From: Paraspadella gotoi | Taxonomy: Eukaryota > Chaetognatha | Direction: 5' to 3' | NCBI GenBank assembly: GCA_051294375.1 | Contig: JBJCIZ010000239.1 | Span: 863,721-927,720 of the forward strand | Length of the DNA stretch: 64,000 nt | In this document: one piece after another, positions 11,662-22,951 of the stretch | Layout of the letters: the number at the start of each line of letters is the position of its first letter | How positions within the stretch are numbered: position 1 is the first letter of the stretch | Translations under genes and position numbers: made by a program | The notes under the pieces: generated by a model | The model's input: only the letters and a program-made list of their open reading frames with translations | Databases searched by the model: none | Told to the model about the DNA's origin: nothing

Positions 11662-13706
11662 GCCCGAAAATGGAAGACGGCGCCCACGAAGAGAAAGGGA
11701 ACGTGATTTACATACAAACATTGTGTCACGTGGTCTTCGAATCTTTTCCACAGATGTTGTTACAGACGGCGGGGTTTTTCGTCTCGCTGACGAGTGGAAC
11801 GTCCGAGCAATGCTTTTTTCACGTGGGCTACGGTGCGGAGACGGTACCTCAAAAAGTTGGCTTGGTATTTTTCATCGACGTCGAGGGAAATATTACGACT
11901 CGAAACGAGACTTGCGAATGTCGTTCCATCAGACCGCACACGGGAGAATTTTCTTGCTACTGGAAAGTGAAAGAGTACGATATGTTATTATCTATCGTTT
12001 TGTCCTCGGTGAGCCTCGCGAAAATATCAACCGTGGGCAAAATACGAAAGTGGATCGAGAGATCCGTGCGTGATGAGGCGAGAATTAAAACCCTGATGTT
12101 GCAAATAATCGGAACGATTCAGGGTATGTTAGGAACCACGTCGCTTCTTTACTTAGTCTTTACTCATGCCTGGAGATATTCTTATTGGTTTCTCTTCATC
12201 GCGCCAATAATTCTTTTTCGGTTATTTCATTTGAGCGAAGTTATCCAAATATTAAGAATACTCTTCAAAAATAAGGCGCTTACTCACGCCGAAAATCTGA
12301 GGTCAAAATATTGGACGAAAAATGTGGTGCCACTTTTCTCTCTTTTAGTTATGTCATTTTTGATAACATTTCAAAAGCACTTGCATATTAGTGAAGTTAT
12401 TAACTTTGGTAATCGCTCAATGTTGTCTGGACTGGCAGTATTAACATATGATAGATATCCTCGTATTTGGGCGTTCGGCAAGGTAATGTATAGGGAACAT
12501 GTAATAAATTCTAGCACGTTGCCTTGCCTGAAAACTCAGTTTGGAGCTGGTATCGAAAATTGGAATAGATGCTCGGATAACGACATAAACTTGGATGAGA
12601 TGAATATGAACGATATAAAGTCACGTAGAATTCTTTTTAAAGCCGATTATAATTACCGACTTCGTTTGGGAAATTATCTTCTCTTTAATCCATCAAATCA
12701 TTTTTACTTTGCGATGATTAGCGCCGATTTAGCCTTAGGTGCCGCATTTACTTTGTACATTGAGTATACATCTCGTAAAGTGTTTCTGATTAACCTTATC
12801 TTTTACTCGACAACTTTTATAATCGATTTGTCGGTTTTGTTTTTGTCCAATTGGTCGTTAGAAAACGTGCGTTATTATAAAAGGCATTGCAACATTATAT
12901 GGAAAAATCCTTGCGACCTCAAGAGTTTCATAAAAAAGTTTCTTTATTCCGAGACGGCAACTTACAATATGGGAAGAACTATTACTCACATTTTACCGTT
13001 TTTTCTTTATCTTTTCCTTTTACTTATATTTCAAAACGTTTACGTGGCAAAGAAAAATAAATTTTTAACCATTTCGTACTTGGCGCTTGGATTTATTTCC
13101 GGCGCATTTCCGTATTATACATTCATGTTAATTCAAAGCGCTACAAAAAAGTCTAAGATATGGAAGCATATCCAAAATTTCTGTAATACCGATTGGCAGA
13201 AACGCGTCCAGTCTTTCGATGATTTATATCACGAATTATTTTATTACATAATCTTAAAGGATAACTTTTTTTTCATCTTTTGCCTCTCTTTTTTGACGAG
13301 TTTAAACTTTTTTATGACCCCGATAAAATGCCATATCTCCTCGAAAAGTCTTTGCAAGTTCGCATCAATACTCTTCTTGTTTATTTTCTACTTTTCGCTG
13401 TATTTGTTTTTTCAATTCATTTTCAAACCTAAAGAATTTCCCATTTTACTCCAACGGCCGCACAAAAAGGAAATTCAAAGCTCCGAATATAACCCTTTGG
13501 TGAATTACCAGTATTTGACGAATATTAACCAAGGAATGCCAGAGTTGCAAAATTGCCAGTTTTTCAGGGAAACCGTAAGTTCAATAGGCGTGTATCCCAT
13601 CAAGTATTACTTATTGGGATCGGCCATCGATGAAGAGTTCACAGATTTGGGAAATATTCACTCACTGATTTTGGTAATGATTGCTCCATTATGGCTTCTC
13701 TTTTAG
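11662..13706 (+). CDS. XK-like multi-pass membrane protein, main exon
   Basis: A single frame open for about 680 codons, ending TAG at 13706; the first in-frame ATG is at 11670, and an AG at 11660-11661 is a possible acceptor. Near the start, IQTLCHVVFESFPQMLLQ matches the conserved helix of XK-related proteins (E..PQ..LQ). About eight to ten further hydrophobic segments follow, among them ones near residues 105-120, 150-190, 215-230, 345-400, 440-490 and 540-590, and the very last residues are hydrophobic. XK-related proteins are usually 350-450 residues, so this product of about 790 residues is unusually long; the extra C-terminal membrane half is not recognised. Alternative: an unrelated lineage-specific membrane protein. 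Function unproven. Confidence 0.6.
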
Positions 13707-14479
13707 TTTTACTTATTAAAATGAGTTAGTGGTTGCGCCGCAGGTACAGGGACTATGTAACCATAATAAGTTGCTTCTATGGTGGACTAAAATCCTCCAT
13801 ACTTCACGGTTTATCGATCTGAGCTCCCTCAGTTGTGAAAAAACACAGAACTCAAATATTACTAATTTTAGCTAATTTAAAACATATATGTACATAATTG
13901 AATCTACGTAGTACAATGAGATGCTTTTTTGAAAGTTTCATATTTACCTGATCAACTTGAAGAGCGGTAATGTACATAGAAATACCATTCATTGTTTTTT
14001 TTCCTTTTTTTAAAAATATTACACAAGATTAGTGTGCGAGCGACTTACACAATCTCAAGAATCTGAGGCCTATTTATCTTTGAATTTAAATGAATGTTTG
14101 AATGTATGGTAATATTTGTTTTATTTTGTAAGACACTATTCTGCTTAAGAGCAAATTATGCACCGAAAAACGCGACTTTCTGTTTTTATTATACTCGTAT
14201 GTGGCACGAATTATCCTCACGTTTACAAGCTCTTTCTTTCGTAATGTAAAATATTCTACTTAACAGTTTGCTTTAATAATTAATTAATTAAATTTAAAAA
14301 TCACACATATGTAGTTATTTTATTTTAATGCAAATTTCTACAATTTCCTGAAATTTGTGAAACGTTCATTATTCCTTTTTTTTTCAATAAAGCAACACAG
14401 TCCATGTAAGCCTATAATTATTATTTCTATCGAGCGTTTTGAGTAGGAAAAGTAATTTTACGGAATGCGACACCTAGCC

Positions 14480-14730
14480 AAGGACGAAGCACTATGAGGA
14501 AGCTCTATAAGAAAGCCCTAAGAAGAAGCCCTGAAAAAACCCTTATAAAAGGAAAAAAACATTAGAGGAAGCCTTGGAAAAAGCCCTCAGTTAGGGAAAG
14601 CCCTATGAGGAAGTCCTATAAAAAGCCCAAAGTGGAGGCTCTATAAAAAGCTTTAGTAGGAAACTGGAGAAAGCAAAGAATTTTGAATTTGTAACAACGA
14701 TTTTGAAACTGTAAGAGAAAGCCCTATAAG
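14480..14730. repeat. Degenerate tandem repeat with core aagccctataaggaagccc
   Basis: At least eight loosely spaced copies of a 17-25 base motif built from aagccct, (g)aagcc and tataaaaagc. Spacing is irregular and copies are diverged. No frame stays open through it. Confidence 0.6.
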
Positions 14731-14933
14731 GAAGCCCAAAGATGAATCAGGAAATTACGACGAAGAATAACTACAACAACGACGACAAGGATCGAACTCT
14801 GGAACAACAACAACGACAACGAAGACCCACTTAATCCTAAAGTTCAACTTCTTTTCTTTGTTTCGTCGTCGAAAAAGTTAAAGGAAAACGTTTTTTTTGC
14901 CTAATTTCGGGAATTCTCACGCGGGGGCAGGGT

Positions 14934-15032
14934 CTCTCTCTCTCTCTCTCTCTATCTCTCTCGTCTCTCTCTCTCTTCTCTCTCTCTCGTCTCTTCTCTC
15001 TCTCTCTCTCATCTCTCTATCTCTCTCTCTTA
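14934..15032. repeat. (CT)n microsatellite cluster
   Basis: CT runs broken by tat, gt and cat interruptions. Confidence 0.9.
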
Positions 15033-15917
15033 CTACGTGACGATTTTGACACTTCTAATCGTCATTATAACATGGTTAAATTTTATACTTTTATACTTTT
15101 TATAATTTTATACTACAGTATTCGTAAGTATATCATTCTCTTCATATTTTTAAGGGCTTTCTGAGGATATTAATATTGTTATATTTTAATAAATACTTTG
15201 TTTAAAAAAGTGCTAAAAGTTAAAAAAAATTGAATTTAAAAACAGTGAGTTGGAAAATGAAACCCGATTGACAAGCCAACTTTCCTCCACTCATTGTCAA
15301 GGCATATCTTAACTGATCAATATAAAATTTTAACACATAAAATAGTTTTAGTATTTTCTACTCAACTTAATTTTAAAATCAATGAAATAACTACTGGTTT
15401 GCAAATGACACCATATTTCTACGGCGCTTGTAAAATTGTCACCATGTAAGTTTTGACTTTTAAATCTGACTTAATAAGAAACAAAAAGGAGCGCCACTTT
15501 CTTTTCTGAGTCAGTTTGCGCGCTTCCGATGTATTAGTAAAATCCAAAGTCAGGGGAAGATAAATTATTTATTAAATGGATAATTTTTTTTATTGGTTGT
15601 AGCAATTTCATTCATGGCATTTAAATCTAAAACTTTATTTTACGTTTATGCTCGAAAAAAATAATTCAATAATGAAACAACTAAATAGTTGATGTCAAGA
15701 AAGAGATGGTCAAAGGTGACACGAGTCTTAATCATTTTAAAGCTTTTCTCTCCAATCGGCTAAAAAATTCTGCCAACCGATTGACAAGTTTGTTCTCTTT
15801 ATTTTTTTCTCTTCCTTCTTCTTTTCATGATTTTCCTCCAAAAAAGAATTTGAATTTTCAACCGAGAATTTTTTTTTTCAAAGGAGGACTCGGCGCGCGA
15901 AAAAAAAGGGCAAAACA

Positions 15918-15919
15918 TG

Positions 15920-16015
<96 letters not shown>

Positions 16016-16027
16016 CTCTCTCTCTCG
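15918..16027. repeat. (CT)n microsatellite at start of block B1
   Basis: About 110 bases of CT with two short breaks. A shorter, shuffled counterpart is at 20033-20100, which marks this as the left edge of the block B unit. Confidence 0.9.
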
Positions 16028-16339
16028 ATAAAAGAATTTTCGCGGCGTAAAATATAGAGTCAATTTTAACCTTTTTACCACGAAAATATTGTTTTGGGAA
16101 AGAATTTTACTCTCCTCTTCCCCTTCCCGCTCATGTCGATTTTTGAGCGTATTCATCCTCGCCACACCTCATCTCTACCCTATGATGGATCCACTACAAC
16201 TTCGAGGGCCAAAGTTTTCATTCAATTTTCTCAGTTTATTTCTTATATTTACTCACTGTCATTCTTCTTTCTCGAGCTCTTTTTCAAAAAATTTCTTGTT
16301 GCCTTTAATTGTAGGTGTTATTTTTATCTTTCTTGCTCG

Positions 16340-16439
16340 CTGGCTTCATTCATTCATTTCATTCATCATTCATTCATTCATTCATTCATTCAATCTTTTT
16401 TCTTTCTTTCTTTTCTTTCTTTCTTTCTTTTCTTTCTTT

Positions 16440-16471
<32 letters not shown>

Positions 16472-16569
16472 TTCTTTTTTTTTCTCTTTCTTTTCTTCTC
16501 TCTTTTCTCTCTATTTCTTTCTATCTTTTTCTCTTCTCCTCCTCCCTTCCCATTCCCTCTCTCTCTCTC

Positions 16570-16641
<72 letters not shown>

Positions 16642-16650
16642 CTCCCTCCC
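16340..16650. repeat. Composite (ATTC)n, (TTTC)n, (CT)n tract
   Basis: Successive tracts of attc, tttc and ct repeats ending cccctccctccc. Counterparts are at 18400-18650 and 20465-20725. The length differs between copies, as expected for alleles or sequencing slippage. Long Phe/Ser/Leu frames through it are artefacts. Confidence 0.92.
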
Positions 16651-16659
16651 ATTCCAAAC

Positions 16660-16960
16660 CCCTGATTCGAAGCGGCATTCTCCATCTCCACTCGGCCCGC
16701 GAATCGCAAACGAAGCTCCGCCGGTCGCGTCTCCCTCAGCGGCGCCGCGGGGGGCGCTGCGGCGCCATCCGAGACGCCGCCCGCGCCGTGTACGCCGGAC
16801 TGTAGGCGAGGGCGGCGGCGAAACGCGGAAAGTAGGCGGGGGCAATGGAGGCGCCCGGAGAGGCGGGGGCGCGGCGACGGGGTGGAGGGAGAAGACAGGG
16901 CCTCTGGCGTCGGCGGCGGAAAAGTGGGTGTCGGCGGGAATGGCGTCTTTGGTGAAGATG
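16660..16960 (-). CDS. Putative Pro/Ala-rich exon of the I-BAR gene, copy B1
   Basis: On the minus strand, an AG after cttcaccaaa (near 16955) is followed by a GC-rich open segment. One frame reads FPPTPTFPPPTPEALSSP and another reads ASPGASIAPAYFPA. The FPPPTP core resembles EVH1/SH3 ligands found in IRSp53 tails. Copies at 18655-18945 and 20735-21045 carry the same segment with different indels, so the true frame cannot be settled. Assignment to the I-BAR gene rests on strand and order only. Confidence 0.3.
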
Positions 16961-17007
16961 ATGACGAAGATGACGATGATGATGATTATGATGATGACGT
17001 AATGATT

Positions 17008-17038
<31 letters not shown>

Positions 17039-17040
17039 CG
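16960..17040. repeat. (GATGAT)n trinucleotide-type tract
   Basis: gatgat/gacgat repeats; on the minus strand this would read as poly-His or poly-Ile. Counterparts at 18950-19028 and 21045-21122. Confidence 0.9.
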
Positions 17041-17097
17041 ACCAGAAAACATTTTTAACAATTTCATCCGAAAAATAAGTGGAGCAGGAAAATAAAA

Positions 17098-17120
17098 ATG
17101 AGAGAGGGAGAGAGAGAGGA

Positions 17121-17204
<84 letters not shown>
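17098..17204. repeat. (GA)n microsatellite
   Basis: About 100 bases of GA with three short interruptions. Counterparts at 19088-19180 (cleaner) and 21183-21290 (heavily interrupted). Confidence 0.92.
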
Positions 17205-17206
<2 letters not shown>

Positions 17207-17489
17207 GAGCAGCTTAGATTAGGAAATACTACTTAAAGAAAGCGATCAAGGTAAAAGCGACCGAAAAGATAAATGAACATCGTAATACATCACATTACTA
17301 ATATTTAAAAATATTTAATACAGGAAAATTGATCGAATGCAGATTATTATAGATTGCTTTGATTAAATAATTCCTTCATTCAATTATTCATTAACATTTA
17401 TAATAAATATCTTTTTAATTTTTTTTTTTAAGTTTACACAAGTTTTCACAAATATTTTAAATTACAATAAACAAAAAAAAAAGTCTTTT

Positions 17490-17940
17490 TCTCACCCGCG
17501 ATCAGACTCCGCTGCAGCTGATGCAGCGTCTGCGACGACCGCGCCCGCTGAAGCGGACCCATCGTACCCAGCTGCTGCGGGTCGAGCTCTGCTGCGGCGG
17601 AAGTTGCTGCAGATGATGCTGCTGAATCCTTGGCCCTGAGAAGGGCGGCGTCGTCGGCTTGGAGAGGATCGTGTCCGTGGAGCCGAGACCTCGACGACCG
17701 AATCCCGCCTTACCTTTTATTTTGAGCCGGGTAAGTTAGAAGAGAGGCGAGGCATTTCTAGTGGCACTAAAGACGCAATTTTCCGACGCCATCTGCGCCT
17801 TTCGACTCACCGAATGAATTATTGACTTCAGCGTCGAATTTCTCGGCGTCGAATCGGGCAGAAGCAGCAAATCCAACCATCGAATGTCCCGGTCGCATTC
17901 TGCAATAATGATGTAATTGCAATCCATATTTGAAGCTATA
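17490..17940 (-). pseudogene. Frame-broken copy B1 of the Gln-rich and Ser/Pro exons
   Basis: Duplicate of 19427-19833 in block B2 with one-base differences. Helpful for consensus: here ccaagg (not ccaaagg) and gcgcggtcg keep a continuous Gln-rich frame in the middle of the exon, while B2 supplies the base missing at agctcgac. Confidence 0.5.
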
Positions 17941-18260
17941 GATTACAAAGTTTTTAATTTGTATTTGTATTTGGCCCCAATAATATAACGTTAAGATACA
18001 GCAGCATTTACAGTAAAGGAACGATATTTATTGCATTCTATTTTAACGCTGGTAACAACGTAATTTAATATTTTGAAAGCTTCCTCCGACAAGTGCCACT
18101 TGTTTCTTTTTAAGCAAAGTTCCACAACATGCGACCTCTGTCGGGCCAAGATAGAAACTTGAAAACAAAAGAGTCCGAACGAGCCCTTGTTCCGACGCCG
18201 TTCAACAGCCGGCTTCCACTTTTTCGAATATTCACATCTCACTCCTCCATCGACTGATCA

Positions 18261-18299
18261 CCTGTGTTCGGCGGTTGACTCCTGTGAAGGTCGGCCTTG
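18261..18299 (-). CDS. Truncated copy of SH3 second-half exon, cut by gap
   Basis: The 3' part of the exon described at 22393-22491 is repeated here up to the first N at 18300. The rest is lost in the gap. Confidence 0.6.
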
Positions 18300-18324
18300 N
18301 NNNNNNNNNNNNNNNNNNNNNNNN
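18300..18324. other. Assembly gap, 25 N
   Basis: Junction between block B copies 1 and 2. Confidence 0.98.
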
Positions 18325-18550
18325 TCTTTTCAAAAAATTTTTGTTGCCCTTTATTTGTAGGTGTTTATTTTATATTTCTTGCTCGCTTGCTTTGCATTGC
18401 ATTCATTCATTTCATTCATTCATTCATTCATTCAATCTTTCTTTCTTTCTTTTTTCTTTCTTTTCTTTCTTTCTTTCTTTCTTTTTTTTCATTTTTTTCT
18501 TCTCTTTTTTCTATCTTTTTCTCTCTCTTCCTTCTCTCCTCTCCTCTCCC

Positions 18551-18619
<69 letters not shown>

Positions 18620-18654
18620 CTCTCTCTCTCCCCTCCCTCCCTCATTCCAAACCC

Positions 18655-18945
18655 CTGATTCGAAGCGGCATTCTCCATCTCCACTCGGCCCGCGAATCGC
18701 AAACGAAGCTCCGCCGGTCGCGTCTCCCTCAGCGGCGCGCGGGGGGGCGCTGGCGGCGCCATCCGAGACGCCGCCCGGCGCCGTGTACGCCGGACTGAGG
18801 CGAGGGCGGCGGCGAAACGCCGGAAAGTAGGCGGGGGCAATGGAGGCGCCCGGAGAGGCGGCCGCGGCGACGGGTGGAGGGGAGAAGACAGGGCCTCTGG
18901 CGTCGGCGGCGGAAAAGTGGGTGTCGGCGGGGATGGCGTCTTTGT
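18655..18945 (-). CDS. Putative Pro/Ala-rich exon of the I-BAR gene, copy B2
   Basis: Minus-strand GC-rich segment, same as 16660-16960. If the acceptor is the AG in gccgacgccag, a phase-1 exon would read EALSSPLHPSPRPPL then RAPPLPPPTFRR, which is proline-rich and open through to the CT tract. With the acceptor after caccaaag a different frame is read. I cannot choose between them. Confidence 0.3.
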
Positions 18946-18989
18946 GAAGATGATGACGAAGATGACGATTGATGATGATGATGATGATT

Positions 18990-19021
<32 letters not shown>

Positions 19022-19082
19022 TGATGACGACCAGAAAACATTTTTAACAATTTCATCCGAAAAATAAGTGGAGCAGGAAAAT

Positions 19083-19087
<5 letters not shown>

Positions 19088-19177
<90 letters not shown>

Positions 19178-19180
19178 ATG
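19088..19180. repeat. (GA)n microsatellite, block B2
   Basis: Nearly uninterrupted GA run between the Pro-rich and Gln-rich minus-strand exons. Confidence 0.93.
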
Positions 19181-19426
19181 AGAGCAGCTTAAGATTAGGA
19201 AATACTACTTAAAGAAAGCGATCAAGGTCAAAGCGACCGAAAAGATAAATGAACATCAGTAATACATCACATTACTAATATTTAAAAATATTTAATACAG
19301 GAAAATTGATCGAATGCAGATTATTATAGATTGCTTTGATTAAATAATTCCTTCATTCAATTATTTCATTACATTTATAAATAATATAATCAAATTTTTT
19401 AATTTAAACATAAGTCTTTTTCTCAC

Positions 19427-19645
19427 CGCGGATCAGACTCCGCTGCAGCTGATGCAGCGTCTGCGACGACCCGCCCGCTGAAGCGGACCCATCGTACCCA
19501 GCTGCTGCGGGTCGAAGCTCTGCTGCGGCGGAAGTTGCTGCAGATGATGCTGCTGAATCCTTTGGCCCTGAGAAGGGCGGCGTCGTCGGCTTGGAGAGGA
19601 TCGTGTCCGTGGAGCCGAGACCTCGACGACCGAATTCCCGCTTAC
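19427..19645 (-). CDS. BAIAP2: I-BAR gene, Gln-rich linker exon (cleanest copy)
   Basis: Minus-strand exon, 219 bases, donor GTGAGA at its 3' end and AG before GTAAGC at its 5' end. Phase 1 in and phase 1 out. It begins KREFGRRGLGSTDTILSK and goes on with PTTPPFSGP. Consensus over the three B copies then supports a Gln-rich stretch (QQHHLQQLPPQQ, DPQQLGTMGPLQR) ending TLHQLQRSLIR. This copy read alone gives an Ala/Ser-rich peptide for the middle third because of two compensating one-base errors. The acceptor lacks a good pyrimidine tract. An alternative is an upstream acceptor (gcgtctttag) that would give a short C-terminus ending at a stop, so alternative 3' ends are possible. Confidence 0.5.
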
Positions 19646-19744
19646 CTTTTATTTTTGAGCCGGGTAAGTTAGAAGAGAGGCCGAGGCATTTCTAGTGGCA
19701 CTAAAGACGCAATTTTCCGACGCCATCTGCGCCTTTCGACTCAC

Positions 19745-19833
19745 CGAATGAATTATTGACTTCAGGCGTCGAATTTCTCGGCGTCGAATCGGGCAGAAGC
19801 AGCAAATCCACCATCGAATGTCCCGGTCGCATT
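19745..19833 (-). CDS. BAIAP2: I-BAR gene, Ser/Pro linker exon (cleanest copy)
   Basis: 89-base minus-strand exon between TTGCAG and GTGAGT. Phase 2 in, phase 1 out, matching the SH3 second-half exon upstream and the Gln-rich exon downstream. Encodes MRPGHSMVDLLLLPDST then PRNSTPEVNNSF. It follows directly after the SH3 domain, so it starts the disordered C-terminal tail. Copies at about 17815-17903 and 21889-21981 carry indels. Confidence 0.6.
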
Positions 19834-19923
19834 CTGCAATAATGGATGTAATTGCAATCCATATTTGAAGCTATAGATTACAAAGTTTATAATTGTATTT
19901 GTATTTGGCCCCAATAATATAAC

Positions 19924-19933
19924 NNNNNNNNNN
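19924..19933. other. Assembly gap, 10 N
   Basis: Ten N. About 90 bases before the gap (19834-19923) are repeated right after it (19934-20028), so the two sides overlap and nothing need be missing. Confidence 0.97.
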
Positions 19934-20628
19934 GCATTCTGCAATAATGAATGTAATTGCAATCCATATTTGAAGCTATAGACTACAAAGTTTTTATTTG
20001 TATTTGTATTTGGCCCCAATAATATAACGTTTCTCTCGTTACTCTCTCTTTCTCCATCTCTCTCACTCTCTCTCGTCTCTACTCTCTCTCTCTCTCTCTT
20101 GATACAAGAATTCTTCTCGACGCGTTAAATATAGAATGTCAATATTTAAGGCCCTTTTTTACATCGAAAATCATTGTTTGGGAAAGGAATTTTACTCTCC
20201 TACTTCCCCTTCCCGCTTCATGTTTATTTGACGAGGTGTATCTCATCCTCGCCCACACCTCTCTTCTACCCTATGATGGATCCACTACAAACTTGCGGAG
20301 GCAGCCAAAGGTTCTTCATTCAATGTTCACTCAGTGGTTAACTTTCTGTATTTTTACTCACTTGTCATTACTTTTTTCTTCGAGCTTCTTCTCAAAAAAT
20401 TATTTTGCCCTTTATATTGTAGGTGTTTATTTTATTTTCTTGCTCGCTTGCTTTGCCCTGCATTCATTCATTACATTCCATTCATTCATTATCATTCAAC
20501 TTCTTTACTTTTTCTTTCTTCTTACTTTAGCTTTTTTCTTTCTCTTACTTTCTTTCTCTTATTCATTTCTGTCTCTTTGTTTCTATCTTTTTCTCTCCTC
20601 TCCCCCTCTCTCCGTCCCTCCCTCCCAC

Positions 20629-20674
<46 letters not shown>

Positions 20675-22189
20675 TCTCTCTCTCGTCTCTCTCTCCCTCC
20701 TCCCTCCCCCTCCCTCCCTCACCTTCCAACCCCTGATTCGAGAGCGAGCATTCTCCATCTCCACTCGGCCCGCTGAATCGCAAACGACAGCTCACGCCTG
20801 GTCGCGTCTCCCTCAGCGCGCCGCGGGGGGCGCTTGCGGCGCCATCCCGAGACGCCCGCCCGGCGCCGTGTACGCCGACTGTAAGGCGAGGGCGCGGCGA
20901 AACGCGCGGAAAGTAGGCGGGGGCAATGGAGGCGCCCGGAGAGGCGGTCGCGCGACGGGTGGAGGGAGAAGACAGGGCCTCTGGCGTCGGCGGCGGAAAA
21001 AGTGGGTGTCGGCTGGAGGTGATGGCGTCTTTTGGTGAAGATGATTGACCGAGATGAGCGATTGATTGATGGATTGGGATGATGATTATGATGATTGATG
21101 ATGATGATGATGATATGATGACGACCAGAAACATTTTTTAACAATTTCATCGAAAAATAAGTTGGGAGCAGGAAAATAAAAATGAGAGAGAGAGAGAAGG
21201 GATGTAGAGCTCGAGATTGATGAGAGAGAGAGAGAGAGAGAGAGAGATGAGAGAGAGAGCGAGAGACGAGAGACGGAGAAGAGAGAGAATGAGATACAGC
21301 TTTAAGATTAGGAATATACTACTAAAGAAAGCGATTCAAGGTCAAAGCGACCCGAAAAGATAAATCGAACATCAGTAATACATCACATTACTAAATTTAA
21401 AAATATTTTAATACAGGAAAATTGATCGAATGCAGATTATATATAGATTGCTTTGATTAAAATAATTCCTTCATTCAATTATTTCATTACATTTATAATA
21501 AATATATCTATTTTTTAGTTTTCACTTTTCACATATTATTAAATAACAAAAAAAGTCTTTTTCTCACCCGCGGATCAGACTCCGCTGCAGCTGATGCAGC
21601 GTCTGCGACGACCCCGCGCCGCTGAAGCGGACCCATCGTACCCAGCTGCTTGCGGTCGATAGCTCTGCTGCGCGTGAAGTTGCTGCAGATATGCTGCTGA
21701 TCCTTTGGCCCTGACGGAAGGCGGCGTCGCCGGCTTGGAGAGGATCGTGTCCGTGGAGCCGAGACCTCGACGACCGAATCCCCTTACCTTTTATTTTTGA
21801 GACCGGGAAGTTAGAAGAGAGGCCGAGGATTTCTAGTGGCACTAAAAGACGCAAATTTTCCGACGCCATCTGCGCCCTTTCGACTCACCGAAATGAATTA
21901 TTGACTTCAGGCGTCGAATTTTCTCCGGCGTCGAATCGGCAGAAGACAGCAAATCCAACCATCGAATGTCCCGGTCGCATTCTGCAATAATAGAATGTAA
22001 TTCGGCAATCCAGTATTTGAAGCTTATAGACTACAAAGTTTTTATTTGTATTTGTATTTGGCCCCAATAATATAACGTATAACAGTTACAGCAGCATTTA
22101 CTCTAAAGGAACATATTTATTGCCATTCTATTTTAACGCTGAGTAACAACGTATTTAATATTTTGGAATAGCTTTCCTCCGACAAGTGC

Positions 22190-22214
22190 NNNNNNNNNNN
22201 NNNNNNNNNNNNNN
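22190..22214. other. Assembly gap, 25 N, apparently zero-length
   Basis: The flanks gacaagtgc and cacttgtttc join as gacaagtgccacttgtttc in copy 1 of block B, so this gap hides no sequence and the flanks overlap by one base. Confidence 0.9.
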
Positions 22215-22392
22215 CACTTGTTTCTTTTTAAGCCAAAGTTCCACAACATGCGACTCTGTCGGGCCAAAATAGAACTTGAAAACAAAAGAGCTCCGAACGA
22301 GCCTTTTTTTAATCCTTGTTCCGACACGGTTCAAAAGCCGGTTAGACTTTTTCGAATATTCACATCTCACTCCTCCATCCGACTGAACTCAC

Positions 22393-22491
22393 CTGTGATT
22401 CGGCGGTTGACTCCTGTGAAGGTCGGCCTTGACGACGTCGAGGTTTTGCTTGACGATCGCTTCCGTGAAGGAAATGGGGAACCATCCGGCT
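22393..22491 (-). CDS. BAIAP2: I-BAR gene, second half of SH3 domain
   Basis: Minus-strand exon of 99 bases with a clean acceptor (ccacaccccag) and donor (GTGAGT). Encodes AGWFPISFTEAIVKQNLDV then VKADLHRSQPPNH. GWFP-x-S-(F/Y) is the conserved last strand of SH3 domains; IRSp53 has GWFPFSYT at this point. Its phase (2 in) fits the end of the first SH3 exon at 55912-56071, and the joined peptide NLRTRQ-AGWFPISF makes an uninterrupted SH3. It is also phase-compatible with the exon at 19745-19833. In this window the two SH3 halves are 33 kb apart, much of it duplicated assembly. What else: an SH3 exon of a different gene, but the phase and sequence fit make that less likely. Confidence 0.82.
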
Positions 22492-22531
22492 CTGGGGTGT
22501 GGAAAAGTGGAAAGGAGTTTTGTGGAATTTT

Positions 22532-22698
22532 NNNNNNNNNNNNNNNNNNNNNNNNNNNNNNNNNNNNNNNNNNNNNNNNNNNNNNNNNNNNNNNNNNNNN
22601 NNNNNNNNNNNNNNNNNNNNNNNNNNNNNNNNNNNNNNNNNNNNNNNNNNNNNNNNNNNNNNNNNNNNNNNNNNNNNNNNNNNNNNNNNNNNNNNNNN
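22532..22698. other. Assembly gap, 167 N
   Basis: The only gap with a non-standard length, so probably a real size estimate from paired reads. Lies just upstream (minus sense) of the SH3 second-half exon. Confidence 0.97.
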
Positions 22699-22951
22699 AA
22701 AAAACAAAAAACAAAAGAAAACAAAAGCGACAGGAAAAACAACTTTAAAAAACTAATTTTGAATATTAAAATATATTTATTTAGCCAACTTTCAAGGCAG
22801 TTAACATTTAATTAAAAAAGTAAAATACTCTCTAAAAACAAAGAAAAACAAAATAACAAAAAAACTTGTAAATAAGACTTCGTCCTCGTCGTCTTTGTCT
22901 TTGTCGTCGTCGTCTTTGTCGTCGTCGTCTTTGTCGTCGTCGTCGTCGTCG

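Larger units (their letters stand above)
13707..15900. other. Region 3' of the XK-like gene
   Basis: No further gene seen. Contains a possible poly(A) signal aataaa at 14386-14391, about 680 bases after the XK-like stop, a degenerate repeat at about 14480-14730, a (CT)n cluster at 14934-15032 and AT-rich DNA. Confidence 0.5.
18325..19923. repeat. Block B, copy 2
   Basis: Starts in the same sequence as about 16283 (copy 1) and 20386 (copy 3) and ends in a 10-N run. It is the least damaged copy over the minus-strand exons at 19427-19833. It also carries the composite attc/tttc/ct tract and a (GA)n run. Confidence 0.8.
19934..22491. repeat. Block B, copy 3
   Basis: Third copy of the block, with many extra or missing single bases, again containing the minus-strand Pro-rich (20735-21045), Gln-rich (about 21572-21790) and Ser/Pro (21889-21981) segments. 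It extends further than the other copies into the intact SH3 second-half exon. A 25-N run at 22190-22214 interrupts sequence that is continuous in copy 1 (18098-18108). Confidence 0.75.

Noticed and set aside
16089-17067. Long open frames rich in Ser-Leu, Phe or Arg-Glu
   Set aside because: They are translations of (CT)n, (TTTC)n and (GA)n microsatellites, open because these repeats lack stop codons. The same holds near 38350-38880, 43320-43880 and 45730-46300.
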